The notes below the pieces were generated by a model, which did no database searches, was not told the DNA's origin, and saw only the letters and a program-made list of their open reading frames with translations. The position numbers and the translations under genes were made by a program. 64,000 nt of DNA, from contig NZ_JUGR01000003.1 of the NCBI RefSeq assembly GCF_000800015.1, positions 248,001 through 312,000 of the forward strand. The letters are read 5' to 3'. Shown piece after piece: positions 1 through 8,543 of the stretch. Position 1 is the first letter of the stretch; each line of letters begins with the position of its first letter. The DNA is from Terriglobus sp. TAA 43. GTDB taxonomy: Bacteria > Acidobacteriota > Terriglobia > Terriglobales > Acidobacteriaceae.

Positions 1-989
1 ACGAAGACATGATCCTTGTCTTCTTCACGCACTACGGCCGTGTTCGGGACCGTCAATTGTCTTTGACTCTTCCCAACAAAGCTCATACTGGCAAGCTGAT
101 CCGGCTTCAGAGCGCCACCAGTGTTTGCAACGTCCATTCGCACTGCAATGGTCCTGGTATTCGGATCCACAATCGGCGATACATAGCTCAGTCGGCCGTG
201 AATCTCGTCTGTCGGCGACGCGGGGATGCGAACGGTTACTTCCAATCCCTGCTGAAGAGCAGCGCCCTCTTCTTCGGGGACATTGGCCACGATCCAAACG
301 CTGGAAAGATCAGCAATCGTGAAGGCTGGGTCTGCGGGCTGCACCACCTGTCCCACCGTCACATCACGCTTCAACACAGTTCCGGAACGCGGAGAGACTA
401 TCGGATAATCGGCACTCAGCCTGCGATTCGTCTCCAACTGATGAATCTGTCCCTCGGTCATACCAAGCCCGCGCAACTGTGTGCCGTATGCAGCAACTTC
501 CGTCGCGGCCTGCAATTGCTCCGCACGCCTGCGTTCCAGTTCTGCGCGACCGATGACATCCGCTGCCACAAGTTGTTCCGCTCGCGCAACTCCCGCTGCC
601 GCTAATCCTTGCTGTGACTCTGCCTTAATCAATTGCATTTGTGCATCGGATAGCTCAGTACTGTGAAGCGTGGCAAGCGTTGCGCCTGCATTCACTTTCT
701 GTCCTTCAAAGACAATCAGTCGGAGAATCCTTCCGGCAACCGGCGATCCGACGCGGGCAATACGTCGCGCATCCGTTTCCACGTGCGCCGCCACTTGAAG
801 CGTTCCCTTCAAATCTGCGATTTGGGCCGTACCCACCTTCAGGTTATTTGCCAGCCCTGGACCCACCGTGACGATGTTGGGATCCTGCTGTTGCGCGGAG
901 CTTTTCTCTTCAACCTTCTGTTTGCATCCTGCAAGCAGTACGAGAGAACACAGGCACATCATCTGATATTTCAAAAATCTTGCTTTCAC
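1..989 (-). CDS. RND efflux periplasmic adaptor lipoprotein (CzcB/CusB type), C-terminus beyond window
   Basis: This is the membrane-fusion subunit of a tripartite RND exporter, linking the inner-membrane pump to the outer-membrane channel in the periplasm. Reading down from a GTG at 989 gives an open frame of 329 codons that runs off the left edge without a stop. The N-terminus is a lipoprotein signal with the lipobox LLAGC at about residues 20-24. It continues with a barrel/lipoyl region (VGSPVAGRI), a coiled-coil hairpin rich in Ala, Glu and Gln, the second lipoyl half (YPIVSPRSGTVLKRDV) and a beta-barrel ending in LTVPNTAVVREEDKDHVF. The GTG overlaps the stop of the upstream channel gene (GTGA), so the two are translationally coupled. 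An RND pump gene probably follows outside the window. Metal specificity is inferred from the neighbouring regulator, not from binding residues. Confidence 0.85.
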   Translation of the reverse strand, partial: MKARFLKYQMMCLCSLVLLAGCKQKVEEKSSAQQQDPNIVTVGPGLANNLKVGTAQIADLKGTLQVAAHVETDARRIARVGSPVAGRILRLIVFEGQKVNAGATLATLHSTELSDAQMQLIKAESQQGLAAAGVARAEQLVAADVIGRAELERRRAEQLQAATEVAAYGTQLRGLGMTEGQIHQLETNRRLSADYPIVSPRSGTVLKRDVTVGQVVQPADPAFTIADLSSVWIVANVPEEEGAALQQGLEVTVRIPASPTDEIHGRLSYVSPIVDPNTRTIAVRMDVANTGGALKPDQLASMSFVGKSQRQLTVPNTAVVREEDKDHVF

Positions 990-2281
990 GGTGTAACTCC
1001 CGAAGGCGCGACCGCGCCAAGTTCTTCCAGATCGACCAGCGCTGATTGCCGCGCGTATTGCGCATCCAGCAAATCACCACGAACACTTTGAAGGACGCGC
1101 TGAGCATCAAGCACTTCCACAATTCCGCGCTCTCCGAAGCGATACGCAGACTCCGCGGCTTGTACTGCACTTTCCGCGGCGTGCAGGGGTCCCGCTTCGA
1201 GTGACCCTACCTGTTCGTCAGCCAATTGATATTGTTCATACGAACGCTCTAAAGCTGCGGTGATTTCAAGTTGGCGCTGTTCCAACACGGCATCTGTGCG
1301 CGTCACGATAGCCTTTGCTTCTTCGATTGCGCCACGTCGGCGATCAAAGATCGGCAGTGGCACGGTGACACCAGCGCGCCAATATCGAAGATCGGGTTGA
1401 TTTTCGAATTCCGCGAATGCCGTAGGTTGGGGGATGCGCAAAGCCTTCTGTCGATCGAGCGAAGCCTCGGCTGCTTCCCGTTCCTGAGAAGATTGCAGAA
1501 GCGCGGGATGCGATTGGAAGACTTTGGCACGAAGATCGGAAAAGTGCGGCAGAGACATCCGGGGTTCCACATCACCTTGCGGGTTCAGTTCGACTCCGGC
1601 GGGCGCAGCAATCGTAGCTCGGAGATGCGCGATGGCTTGCGCATATTCCAGTTGCGCGCTGCTGACCGCGAATTGAGCTCGGGCAAGTTCGGCTGTCGCA
1701 CGTGTTAATTCCAATCTTCCCTTCTCGCCGGCATTGACCTCCACGGTCACGCGACGATGCAGGTCTTTAACCAGCTGCAGATTCTCTGTTGCATGCGCGA
1801 TCTCTTCTCTCCGATGGAGAGCTTCGTAAAACGCATGTCTTGTATCGGCGTCTACAGATCGCAACATTCCTTGAGCTGCCCAGCGACTCGCCTCACTCGT
1901 ATGCTCAGCCGTTCGCTTGCGAGCACCGCGCTCTGACGGAATCTCAATAACCTGTGATCCCGCATAGTGCTGGAGCAGTCCCGGGACACCCGGGGTCGCA
2001 ATCGGACGCGCATACTGACGCCCTGCAAACACTTCTACGTTCGGATTACTGTACGCACGTGCAGTTTTGATTCCGGCTTTCGCTGCCGCCACAACAGCCT
2101 CTGCCTCCTTGAGGCGAGGACTATGTGCATGTGACATTGCGAGAGCTTGATCCAACGTGAGAGTGAGACTGCTCTTGGACTCCGAATCTACAGAGGCAGC
2201 GGTAGACGATGGGGACTGTGCCGACAGCAAAGGACAGACTGACACGAGCGTCGCTGTTATAGCTATGCAAATACGCTTCAC
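986..2281 (-). CDS. TolC/CzcC-type outer-membrane efflux protein
   Basis: This is the outer-membrane channel of the metal-type RND system. The 431-residue protein has a cleavable signal peptide ending near LLSAQS, then two repeats of the outer-membrane efflux fold: long helices rich in Ala, Glu, Gln and Arg, with the typical LTLDQALAMSHAHSPRLKEAE opening split across residues 40-60. Length and composition suit the CzcC branch. The only in-frame initiator with a full signal peptide is GTG at 2281; an in-frame stop lies seven codons upstream. A sigma-54-type promoter lies so close that the predicted message would start about two bases before this GTG. The gene overlaps the adaptor gene downstream by four bases and is divergent from the kinase gene at 2582. 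Confidence 0.85.
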   Translation of the reverse strand: MKRICIAITATLVSVCPLLSAQSPSSTAASVDSESKSSLTLTLDQALAMSHAHSPRLKEAEAVVAAAKAGIKTARAYSNPNVEVFAGRQYARPIATPGVPGLLQHYAGSQVIEIPSERGARKRTAEHTSEASRWAAQGMLRSVDADTRHAFYEALHRREEIAHATENLQLVKDLHRRVTVEVNAGEKGRLELTRATAELARAQFAVSSAQLEYAQAIAHLRATIAAPAGVELNPQGDVEPRMSLPHFSDLRAKVFQSHPALLQSSQEREAAEASLDRQKALRIPQPTAFAEFENQPDLRYWRAGVTVPLPIFDRRRGAIEEAKAIVTRTDAVLEQRQLEITAALERSYEQYQLADEQVGSLEAGPLHAAESAVQAAESAYRFGERGIVEVLDAQRVLQSVRGDLLDAQYARQSALVDLEELGAVAPSGVTP

Positions 2282-2293
2282 AAGCGAAGTGGT

Positions 2294-2311
2294 CGCAATT
2301 CAACTGCCAAA
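2294..2311 (-). promoter_or_regulatory. Candidate sigma-54 (-24/-12) promoter of the efflux operon
   Basis: On the minus strand the sequence TTGGCAGTTGAATTGC places GG and GC exactly ten bases apart, matching the RpoN consensus TGGCAC-N5-TTGC at most conserved positions. The predicted start point falls at about 2283, two bases before the GTG of the channel gene. The divergent gene set encodes a sigma-54 activator, which supports the call. It is a motif match only. Confidence 0.55.
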
Positions 2312-2348
2312 GCGATATCACCGAAAACAGTGACGTTTCTATCCGTCC

Positions 2349-2387
2349 GGAACGGTTTCGCTGTTCCATATAGGACAGCAGGTGTCC
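2349..2387. promoter_or_regulatory. Two adjacent dyads, candidate activator-binding sites
   Basis: GGAACGGTTTCGCTGTTCC (arms 2349-2353 and 2363-2367) and GGACAGCAGGTGTCC (arms 2373-2377 and 2383-2387) are inverted repeats with related half-sites. Their centres are 22 bp apart, about two helical turns. They lie between the two candidate sigma-54 promoters at distances usual for enhancer sites of NtrC-family activators. The likely binder is the regulator encoded at 3703, by inference from position. Confidence 0.45.
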
Positions 2388-2447
2388 CGTAAGGCGCAGG
2401 GATACGTCGTGATCGCTCTGCTTTTCTATGAAATTGAGTGCGTAGCC

Positions 2448-2465
2448 TTGGCTATCAAATTGCTG
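2448..2465 (+). promoter_or_regulatory. Candidate sigma-54 (-24/-12) promoter of the kinase-regulator operon
   Basis: TTGGCTATCAAATTGCTG has GG at 2450-2451 and GC at 2462-2463 with ten bases between, the strict RpoN spacing. It shares TTGGC at the -24 box and AATTGC at the -12 box with the divergent promoter. The predicted start near 2475 leaves a leader of about 107 bases before the kinase ATG at 2582 and rules out translation from the earlier in-frame codon at 2438. Confidence 0.55.
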
Positions 2466-2581
2466 TTGATAGGCCGGTGTTTCACGCAGACCACTTCGTA
2501 TACCACGCTCCCTCGTTCCCGTTGCCTCGACTCAGGGGCATAGAGCCAGGCGACCTGCGCAACGCGTGGGACAATAGGCCT

Positions 2582-3703
2582 ATGAGGCCCATGGAGAGCA
2601 TGCGAACCAGTAAGATGAAGGCGTCGCTCATCGTCTGTCTGGTTACCCTGCTGGCTGTTTTCACCTGGGTTATACCGCCGCGTGCAGAGTGGCTTCATAA
2701 TATTCTCCACCATCTCAACATCCTTCCCTTCATGCTTGCCGGATTGTTCTTCGGTTGGCGCGGGACGCTCAAGACAATCCTTTTTGCCATCGTTCTGCAA
2801 ACCCCCTCTATCTATCGCCACTGGCATGCGGCACCGACGGATGCGCAGGATCAGATTGTGGAATTGAGTACATTCGGGGCCGCGGGTATCATCGCGGGTG
2901 TTTTGTCAGATCGCGAACGGATGCTTCGCATGCGAGTCGAAACCACCAAACATGAGTTGGAGACCTTGCATATCGAGTTACAGCAGAATATTGAGCATCT
3001 GCGAAAAACGGAGAGACTGACAGCTGCAGGACAACTGTCAGCGAGCCTGGCCCATGAGATCCGTAACCCTCTCGCAAGCATTAGTGGTGCCGCTGGAATT
3101 CTTTACCGTGGACAAGCCTCCGAAGGTAGCCAGAGAGAGTGCTTGGAAATTCTTACGAAAGAGTCGCAAAGGCTAAATAAGCTACTGACGAACTTTCTTA
3201 TCTTTGCGAGACCACGGCTTCCCCGGCTTCAGGAAGTGGAGGCGAATGACCTTCTGCGATCTGTGGTCACCCTTGCGCAACACGCGACTGCGGAACGAAA
3301 CATCACACTGCAACTAGCTTTGATCGCGATACCGCAAAAGATTACCTGCGATCCGGAACAGATTCGACAACTCCTACTGAATTTGCTTTTGAATGCCATC
3401 CAAGCATCGCCAGAACATGGCATCGTGAAGATGACGACATCGCTCACCGCAAACGATCTTGTAATCGAAGTGAGTGACGAAGGTGAAGGAATTACGGGAC
3501 AAGTCGCAGAGCGAATTTTTGATCCCTTCTTCACAACGAAGACAAACGGCACTGGCTTAGGGCTGGCAATTGCAGCCACAATCGCGTCACAACACGCTGG
3601 GACCCTCACATACAGATCGAATTCGCCACGGGGCGCTTGTTTCCTTCTTCAACTTCCGTTGACCGCGACGGCCGTTCCGTCCAACCTCGTGGGAGCCGCA
3701 TAA
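2582..3703 (+). CDS. Membrane sensor histidine kinase, ZraS/HydH-like
   Basis: This kinase probably senses metal or envelope stress and phosphorylates the sigma-54 activator encoded next to it. The 373-residue protein starts with three to four transmembrane helices (about residues 10-100) joined by short loops, one rich in His (LHNILHHLN) and another with YRHWH. A coiled coil follows, then the HisKA phospho-acceptor LSASLAHEIRNPL and an HATPase domain with NLLLNAIQ (N box), VSDEGEGI (G1) and GTGLGLAI (G2). Unlike enterobacterial ZraS it has no sizeable periplasmic domain, so detection would have to occur in or close to the membrane. I chose the ATG at 2582 because the upstream in-frame extension is not protein-like and precedes the predicted transcript start. 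ATGs at 2591 and 2600 are alternatives. Its stop overlaps the regulator start (TAATG). Confidence 0.85.
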   Translation: MRPMESMRTSKMKASLIVCLVTLLAVFTWVIPPRAEWLHNILHHLNILPFMLAGLFFGWRGTLKTILFAIVLQTPSIYRHWHAAPTDAQDQIVELSTFGAAGIIAGVLSDRERMLRMRVETTKHELETLHIELQQNIEHLRKTERLTAAGQLSASLAHEIRNPLASISGAAGILYRGQASEGSQRECLEILTKESQRLNKLLTNFLIFARPRLPRLQEVEANDLLRSVVTLAQHATAERNITLQLALIAIPQKITCDPEQIRQLLLNLLLNAIQASPEHGIVKMTTSLTANDLVIEVSDEGEGITGQVAERIFDPFFTTKTNGTGLGLAIAATIASQHAGTLTYRSNSPRGACFLLQLPLTATAVPSNLVGAA

Positions 3704-5100
3704 TGAGGCCAAATCATATTCTCGTAGTGGATGACGACAGCAGTCTTCGCCGCGTTATGCAGATGCAGCTCGAAGAAGCTGGCTATGAAGTCACACTCGC
3801 AAGTGACGGCGACGAAGCCTGCAAACTGCTGGCCTCTGAGAAACCTCCGCTAGTTATCACCGATCTTCGGATGCCCACCAGCGGGATGGAGCTTCTCAGT
3901 TTCATTCAACGCGAGAATTTGCTGACCACGGTAATTGTCGTCACCGCCTTTGGAACAGTCGAAAGCGCCGTTGAGGCAATGCGAAACGGCGCGTACGACT
4001 ATGTCACTAAGCCACTGGATTTTGATGCACTGTTGCTGGTTGTGCATCGTGCCATGGAGCGGCAGAACCTTCTGGAGGAAGTACGGACGTTGCGCTCCGC
4101 GCTGGACCAGCGCTATGAATTCAGCGGCATCATTGCTCAATCGAAAAGCTTTCTCCGCGTACTCGACCAGGCAGCACGTGTTGCGGAACGCGATGCCACT
4201 GTCCTGATCCAGGGCGAAACAGGGACCGGCAAAGAGCTGATCGCGCGCGCGATTCATCACAACAGTCGCAGACATAGCCGTCCGTTCGTTGCAATCAATT
4301 GCGGAGCGATTCCCCGCGATCTGGTGGAATCAGAACTCTTCGGATATCGGCGTGGCGCGTTTACAGGCGCAGTCAGTGATCGTCTTGGACGCGTGGAAGC
4401 GGCCGATGGCGGAACACTCTTCCTGGATGAAATCGGAGAACTCCCACTGGATGCACAGGTGAAACTTCTGCGTTTACTGCAGGAAGGGGAGATTTCCAAG
4501 ATCGGTGCGAATAAGCCCACTCACGTGAATGTGCGCGTGATTGCCGCAACACATCGGAACCTGCAGGCCATGGTGGAAGACGGCACCTTCCGCGAAGATC
4601 TTTACTATCGCCTTGCTGTCGTTCCGCTCTTTATCCCACCTATCCGGGAGCGGCGCGAAGATATTCCTCTCCTACTTGCGGAGCTGTTTGAGCGCTCGCG
4701 TCAACGTCATGGGCTTCAGGACATCAGCCTTTCTCAAGGTTCACTTAAGAGGCTTGTCGCGTATCGGTGGCCTGGGAATGTTCGCGAGATGGAAAACGTT
4801 CTGGAGCGTTTGATCGTCCTGGCGACGCATAGCCTGATCACCGAAGATGACTTACCGGAAGAGATTGCGCGACCGTCGCAACAGGCGCCCTCCTTGTGGC
4901 CTGATCTTCCAGAGGAAGGTATTAGCCTGGAAGCAGTGGAGAAAGATTTGATCAGCCGCGCGCTTGAGAAGTTTCACGGCAACCAGACGCACGCCGCGCG
5001 ATACCTCGATATCAGTCGCCGTACACTGATTTATCGCATGGAGAAACATGGTTTGGCTCCGGGACAGGAAGCCGATCCAGTGCGCGATATTCGTGCCTGA
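3703..5100 (+). CDS. Sigma-54-dependent response regulator, NtrC/ZraR family
   Basis: This is a two-component activator of RpoN promoters. Of its 465 residues, 1-120 form a receiver domain with acidic residues D10-D12, phospho-acceptor D54 in ITDLRMP, T81 and K103. Residues about 140-375 form an AAA+ domain with Walker A GETGTGKE (171-178), the sigma-54 contact loop GAFTGA (218-223), Walker B TLFLDEIGE and an arginine finger region. The C-terminus is a Fis-type helix-turn-helix (NQTHAARYLDISRRTLIYRM). All catalytic motifs are intact. The ATG at 3703 overlaps the kinase stop by one base. The two RpoN-type promoters upstream suggest that it controls both its own operon and the divergent efflux operon. 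Confidence 0.92.
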   Translation: MRPNHILVVDDDSSLRRVMQMQLEEAGYEVTLASDGDEACKLLASEKPPLVITDLRMPTSGMELLSFIQRENLLTTVIVVTAFGTVESAVEAMRNGAYDYVTKPLDFDALLLVVHRAMERQNLLEEVRTLRSALDQRYEFSGIIAQSKSFLRVLDQAARVAERDATVLIQGETGTGKELIARAIHHNSRRHSRPFVAINCGAIPRDLVESELFGYRRGAFTGAVSDRLGRVEAADGGTLFLDEIGELPLDAQVKLLRLLQEGEISKIGANKPTHVNVRVIAATHRNLQAMVEDGTFREDLYYRLAVVPLFIPPIRERREDIPLLLAELFERSRQRHGLQDISLSQGSLKRLVAYRWPGNVREMENVLERLIVLATHSLITEDDLPEEIARPSQQAPSLWPDLPEEGISLEAVEKDLISRALEKFHGNQTHAARYLDISRRTLIYRMEKHGLAPGQEADPVRDIRA

Positions 5101-5125
5101 ATACCAGTCAAACGCAACGGAATAA

Positions 5126-5551
5126 TTGCATCTCCTTCAGGATCATGCTCTACTGAGGCCATTGCGTAAGCTCCTTGCATTGGCGTTGCTGATCATCTTC
5201 GGATTCAGCTTTGTTTCGCCGCTTCTGGCTGCGACCGGTAGCGAGTCAACTTTGCCTGCCTGCTGCCGCAAAGCTGCCAAGCATCATTGCATGGCGATGC
5301 AGGATGATTCCGGCGTCACGGATCACGCTTCCCACGTAGAGTTTCGCTCGCGTATGGACCACTGCCCGTGCTGCGGTGTGCTGGGGTCAACCGCCGTTCA
5401 TGTGGACGCCCTTGCTTCCGCCGCATTTTTGGGCAATGCCACACCCCGGTCCACACGTTCGGGTTTGTTCCCGCAGAGCAACATCTATTCGCTTGCTGAT
5501 GCGACCTATAGCCATGGAAAACGTGGCCCCCCTTCCCATCTCCTCGCCTAA
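5126..5551 (+). CDS. Small exported Cys/His-rich protein, possible metal binder
   Basis: I do not recognise a named family with certainty; it resembles short DUF2946-like proteins found with metal-resistance genes. The frame encodes 141 residues from a TTG at 5126. A second TTG at 5162, preceded by a GAGG, would give a tidier signal peptide (RKLLALALLIIFGFSFVSPL) and a protein of 129 residues. After the cleavage region come two Cys/His clusters, PACCRKAAKHHCMAM and MDHCPCCG, which look suited to binding a soft metal ion such as copper, zinc or cadmium. It lies 25 bases after the sigma-54 regulator and 73 bases before the TonB receptor, all on the same strand, so the three are probably co-transcribed. 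Role as a periplasmic metal buffer or sensor is inference. Confidence 0.6.
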   Translation: MHLLQDHALLRPLRKLLALALLIIFGFSFVSPLLAATGSESTLPACCRKAAKHHCMAMQDDSGVTDHASHVEFRSRMDHCPCCGVLGSTAVHVDALASAAFLGNATPRSTRSGLFPQSNIYSLADATYSHGKRGPPSHLLA

Positions 5552-5624
5552 TTCGCACACGTTCTGACTTCATGAGTAGAAGGGCGTGTGTAAGGCACGT
5601 TTCCTTTTTGCCGTGGAGATTTTC

Positions 5625-8507
5625 ATGTTTCGGTCCGCACGTATATCCGTGCTTGCTGTGCTTGTTCCTTTGGCGACAGCAGTAGTTTCGCATCCTGCAT
5701 TTTGCCAAGAGAGTCTTACTAGCAGTTCCCTCACTGGCCGCGTCGTTGATAGCACCGGCGCGCTTATTCCTTCGGCCCAGGTATCCGCTGTAGCTTCTTC
5801 AACGCAGCTGACATTCAACGCGACAGCGGACGTCCGCGGCCGATTTCGAATCCCCTATCTCGCGCCTGGAAGCTACACCATCACGGCGCACGCCCCGGGT
5901 TTCAACGCTACTTCGGCCTCTGCACAACTCACAGTGGGAGCCTCCTTCGATGTGACATTGCAGATGACAGTTGGGACCGCTAGCACAACCTTATCTGTCA
6001 TTGCAGAATCACCGATTCTGGAACAGAATCGCAGCCAGATTTCAGAGACTGTCAGCCAGGCAGAAGTCGATCAGCTTCCCTATAGCGGTCGCAATTATCT
6101 TGATCTCGCTCTATTGACACCAGGAGTAAGTACGACAAACACCGCAAGTGTACAAACCTTCGCAGAAACATCTCCGGTGATCGGGCAGGGCTATTCGATC
6201 AATAGTCAACGCAACTTCTCAAACAGTTTCGTCGTTGATGGACTCTCGGCGAACGACGATGCTGCTGGTCTCGCAGGCAACTCCTACAGCATGGACGTCG
6301 TGCACGAATTTCAGGTAGTCACATCTGGTGGACAGGCAGAATTTGGCCGTGCCATGGGTGGCTATTTCAATATCGTTACTCGCAGTGGGAGCAATGATCT
6401 ACATGGAACACTGTACGGATTTCTTCGTAATCAGCGTCTGAACGCTTCCAATGCACTCTCGCAAGGCAAGCTTCCCCTAACACAGGGCCAATATGGTGCA
6501 AGCCTTTCAGGTCCCGTCAAAAGAGATCGTAGCTTCTTCTTTGGCAACTATGAAGGGCGACGACTGAATACGGATGGAGTCGTGACGATCAATCCGACAC
6601 AGGCCGCCGCTGTAAATGCCCGTTTGAATGCAATCGGCTTCACTGGTCCACATCTCACCGTGAGCGCCGCACCGACAACGTTGTATCCCACGACAGTTCA
6701 TACCGATAACGCGTTCGTCCGTTTCGATCATCGTTTTAGCGACGCGGATCAGTTCATCGCACGTTATAGCTACTACCGCTTAAATGCGACGAACGCGCGC
6801 GGTGCGGGTGCGCTTGCCGATGTGAGTTATGGCACAGCCGTAATGGATACGAACCACACAATCGCTATCAATAACGTGGCCATGCTTTCGCCCCGCACAT
6901 TCAATGAAACCCGCGGTCAGTTCACATGGGATAGTTTGAACGCTCCACCCAATACGCAGAATAGTCCTGCAGTCGTCATCAGCGGCGTGGCAACATTCGG
7001 GCACTTTTCATCCTCACCAACAGCGAGAAAGAATCTTCTTTATGAAGTTGTGGACAACCTTGTGCTGCAGCGAGGTGAACACACCTTCAAGACGGGCGCC
7101 GACTTTCTGTTTAACGACGACACGATTACGTTTCCGATGTCGATCGCAGGTTCCTATACCTTCGCGTCGCTGGGCGCGTTTCAATCTGGCGTAACAACCT
7201 ACTCGTCGTATGCGCAGAATTTTGGGACACCCTTCGTGCAGCAAAATAATCCCAACATCGGTTTCTACGTCCAGGATGAATGGAAGGCAACGCCTTCGCT
7301 AACGGTGAATCTGGGCATTCGCTACGATTTACAGTTCCTGAAAACCATTCGAACCGACACGAACAACATATCTCCTCGATTCGGCTTTGCATGGTCTCCC
7401 TTCAGGAGTCGCACGACAGTGATTCGCGGAAGCTATGGTTTGTTCTATGACCGTGTTCCTTTGCGCGCGCTAGCGAATGCACTTCTGTCTGCGAATAACA
7501 CTACCGATGCCTCGCAGGGGAGGCTCTTGCAATACAGCTACGTTCCCAGCGACACCGGCGCACCAGCATTTCCGGATGTGTCCAACACGCCGAATCCGGG
7601 ATCAAAAATCAGCTATGCACTAATGAATCAAAACATCTCCAATGCCTATTCGGAGCAGGTAGGCGTTGGCCTAGAGCAGCAATTATTTCGGACAGGGTCG
7701 CTTGGCATTAGCTATCAACATGCGCGCGGGTTGCATCTCTTGTCGTCCTACAACACAAATATCAACCTTGATGGAAGCCGCCCGGACAGCACACGGGGCA
7801 ATATCAAACCTTATGATGGGCGCTTTGATTCAACGTACGACGGCCTTGCCGTATCGTTCGTCGAACGCCCCGTCACTTGGGGCAGCGTACGCATTTCGTA
7901 TACATGGTCCAAGGCGATGGACAATGTCGGCGAGTTCTTCTTTAGTTCTCCCAGCAATAACTTCGACTTCAACGTAGATCGCGGCCGCTCAGACGACGAC
8001 CAACGCCATCGCGTGGTATTCGACGCTACGCTCAATTCGCCGATGTCTCCTGCACACGGCACATGGGATCGCGTGACACACGGTTGGAAGTTAGGTGGGA
8101 TTCTGCAGTATTACTCGCGCTTGCCGTTCAACATTGTGACCGGCGGGCAGACAAAGCAACAAACAACACAACGCCCTTGCTCAGCCGGTTACGGCCTAAG
8201 AATGAATGATGGAACCAATCCTTGCACGGAGGCACTCAGGGGCGCCATGATTGGCCGCAATACAGGTATTGGCTTTGACTTCTTCAATCTGAACACCCGC
8301 CTCAGCCGCACTTTCGCGCTGACAGATAGGTGGAGGTTGGAGACAATCGCCGAAGCCTTTAATGTATTGAACCATCGCAACGATATGATCCCCAACGCAA
8401 CCTGGGGCACAGAGACTTATCCCACACTTCCAAATACTGGCTTCGGAAAGGCAACGGCCGTGGGAGATCCTCGCAGCGTGCAGCTTGCCATGCGTATCAG
8501 CTTCTAA
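5625..8507 (+). CDS. TonB-dependent receptor with carboxypeptidase-regulatory-like domain (Oar-like)
   Basis: This is an outer-membrane receptor/transporter of about 960 residues. After a signal peptide (ending near HPAFCQE) there is a carboxypeptidase-regulatory-like domain (SLTGRVVDSTGALIPSAQV), a plug domain (PYSGRNYLDLALLTPGV, SFVVDGLSANDD, GGYFNIVTRSGSND) and a long beta-barrel ending in an aromatic residue (LAMRISF). This Oar-type architecture is expanded in Acidobacteria and often takes up oligosaccharides or chelates; the substrate here cannot be read from sequence. The ATG at 5625 follows a GGAG. An in-frame GTG at 5586 is less likely. It is the last gene of the kinase-regulator-Cys/His cluster, so a metal-chelate substrate is plausible. 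Confidence 0.9.
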   Translation: MFRSARISVLAVLVPLATAVVSHPAFCQESLTSSSLTGRVVDSTGALIPSAQVSAVASSTQLTFNATADVRGRFRIPYLAPGSYTITAHAPGFNATSASAQLTVGASFDVTLQMTVGTASTTLSVIAESPILEQNRSQISETVSQAEVDQLPYSGRNYLDLALLTPGVSTTNTASVQTFAETSPVIGQGYSINSQRNFSNSFVVDGLSANDDAAGLAGNSYSMDVVHEFQVVTSGGQAEFGRAMGGYFNIVTRSGSNDLHGTLYGFLRNQRLNASNALSQGKLPLTQGQYGASLSGPVKRDRSFFFGNYEGRRLNTDGVVTINPTQAAAVNARLNAIGFTGPHLTVSAAPTTLYPTTVHTDNAFVRFDHRFSDADQFIARYSYYRLNATNARGAGALADVSYGTAVMDTNHTIAINNVAMLSPRTFNETRGQFTWDSLNAPPNTQNSPAVVISGVATFGHFSSSPTARKNLLYEVVDNLVLQRGEHTFKTGADFLFNDDTITFPMSIAGSYTFASLGAFQSGVTTYSSYAQNFGTPFVQQNNPNIGFYVQDEWKATPSLTVNLGIRYDLQFLKTIRTDTNNISPRFGFAWSPFRSRTTVIRGSYGLFYDRVPLRALANALLSANNTTDASQGRLLQYSYVPSDTGAPAFPDVSNTPNPGSKISYALMNQNISNAYSEQVGVGLEQQLFRTGSLGISYQHARGLHLLSSYNTNINLDGSRPDSTRGNIKPYDGRFDSTYDGLAVSFVERPVTWGSVRISYTWSKAMDNVGEFFFSSPSNNFDFNVDRGRSDDDQRHRVVFDATLNSPMSPAHGTWDRVTHGWKLGGILQYYSRLPFNIVTGGQTKQQTTQRPCSAGYGLRMNDGTNPCTEALRGAMIGRNTGIGFDFFNLNTRLSRTFALTDRWRLETIAEAFNVLNHRNDMIPNATWGTETYPTLPNTGFGKATAVGDPRSVQLAMRISF

Positions 8508-8515
8508 GCAAAAAA

Positions 8516-8543
8516 GGCCGATGGCTAAAAGGACGCCATCGGC
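8516..8543. terminator. Bidirectional intrinsic terminator
   Basis: GCCGATGGC (8517-8525) and GCCATCGGC (8535-8543) form a perfect nine-base-pair stem with a nine-base loop. A run of A precedes it at 8509-8515, which is a T run on the minus strand, and TTCTT follows. It separates the convergent receptor gene and the PqqD-like gene and overlaps the last codons of the latter. Confidence 0.75.

Noticed and set aside
9-605. A 198-codon open frame on the plus strand
   Set aside because: It is antisense to the adaptor lipoprotein gene, whose frame runs unbroken to the window edge.
2438-2581. N-terminal extension of the ZraS-like kinase
   Set aside because: The added 48 residues are not protein-like and begin upstream of the sigma-54 promoter's predicted transcript start.
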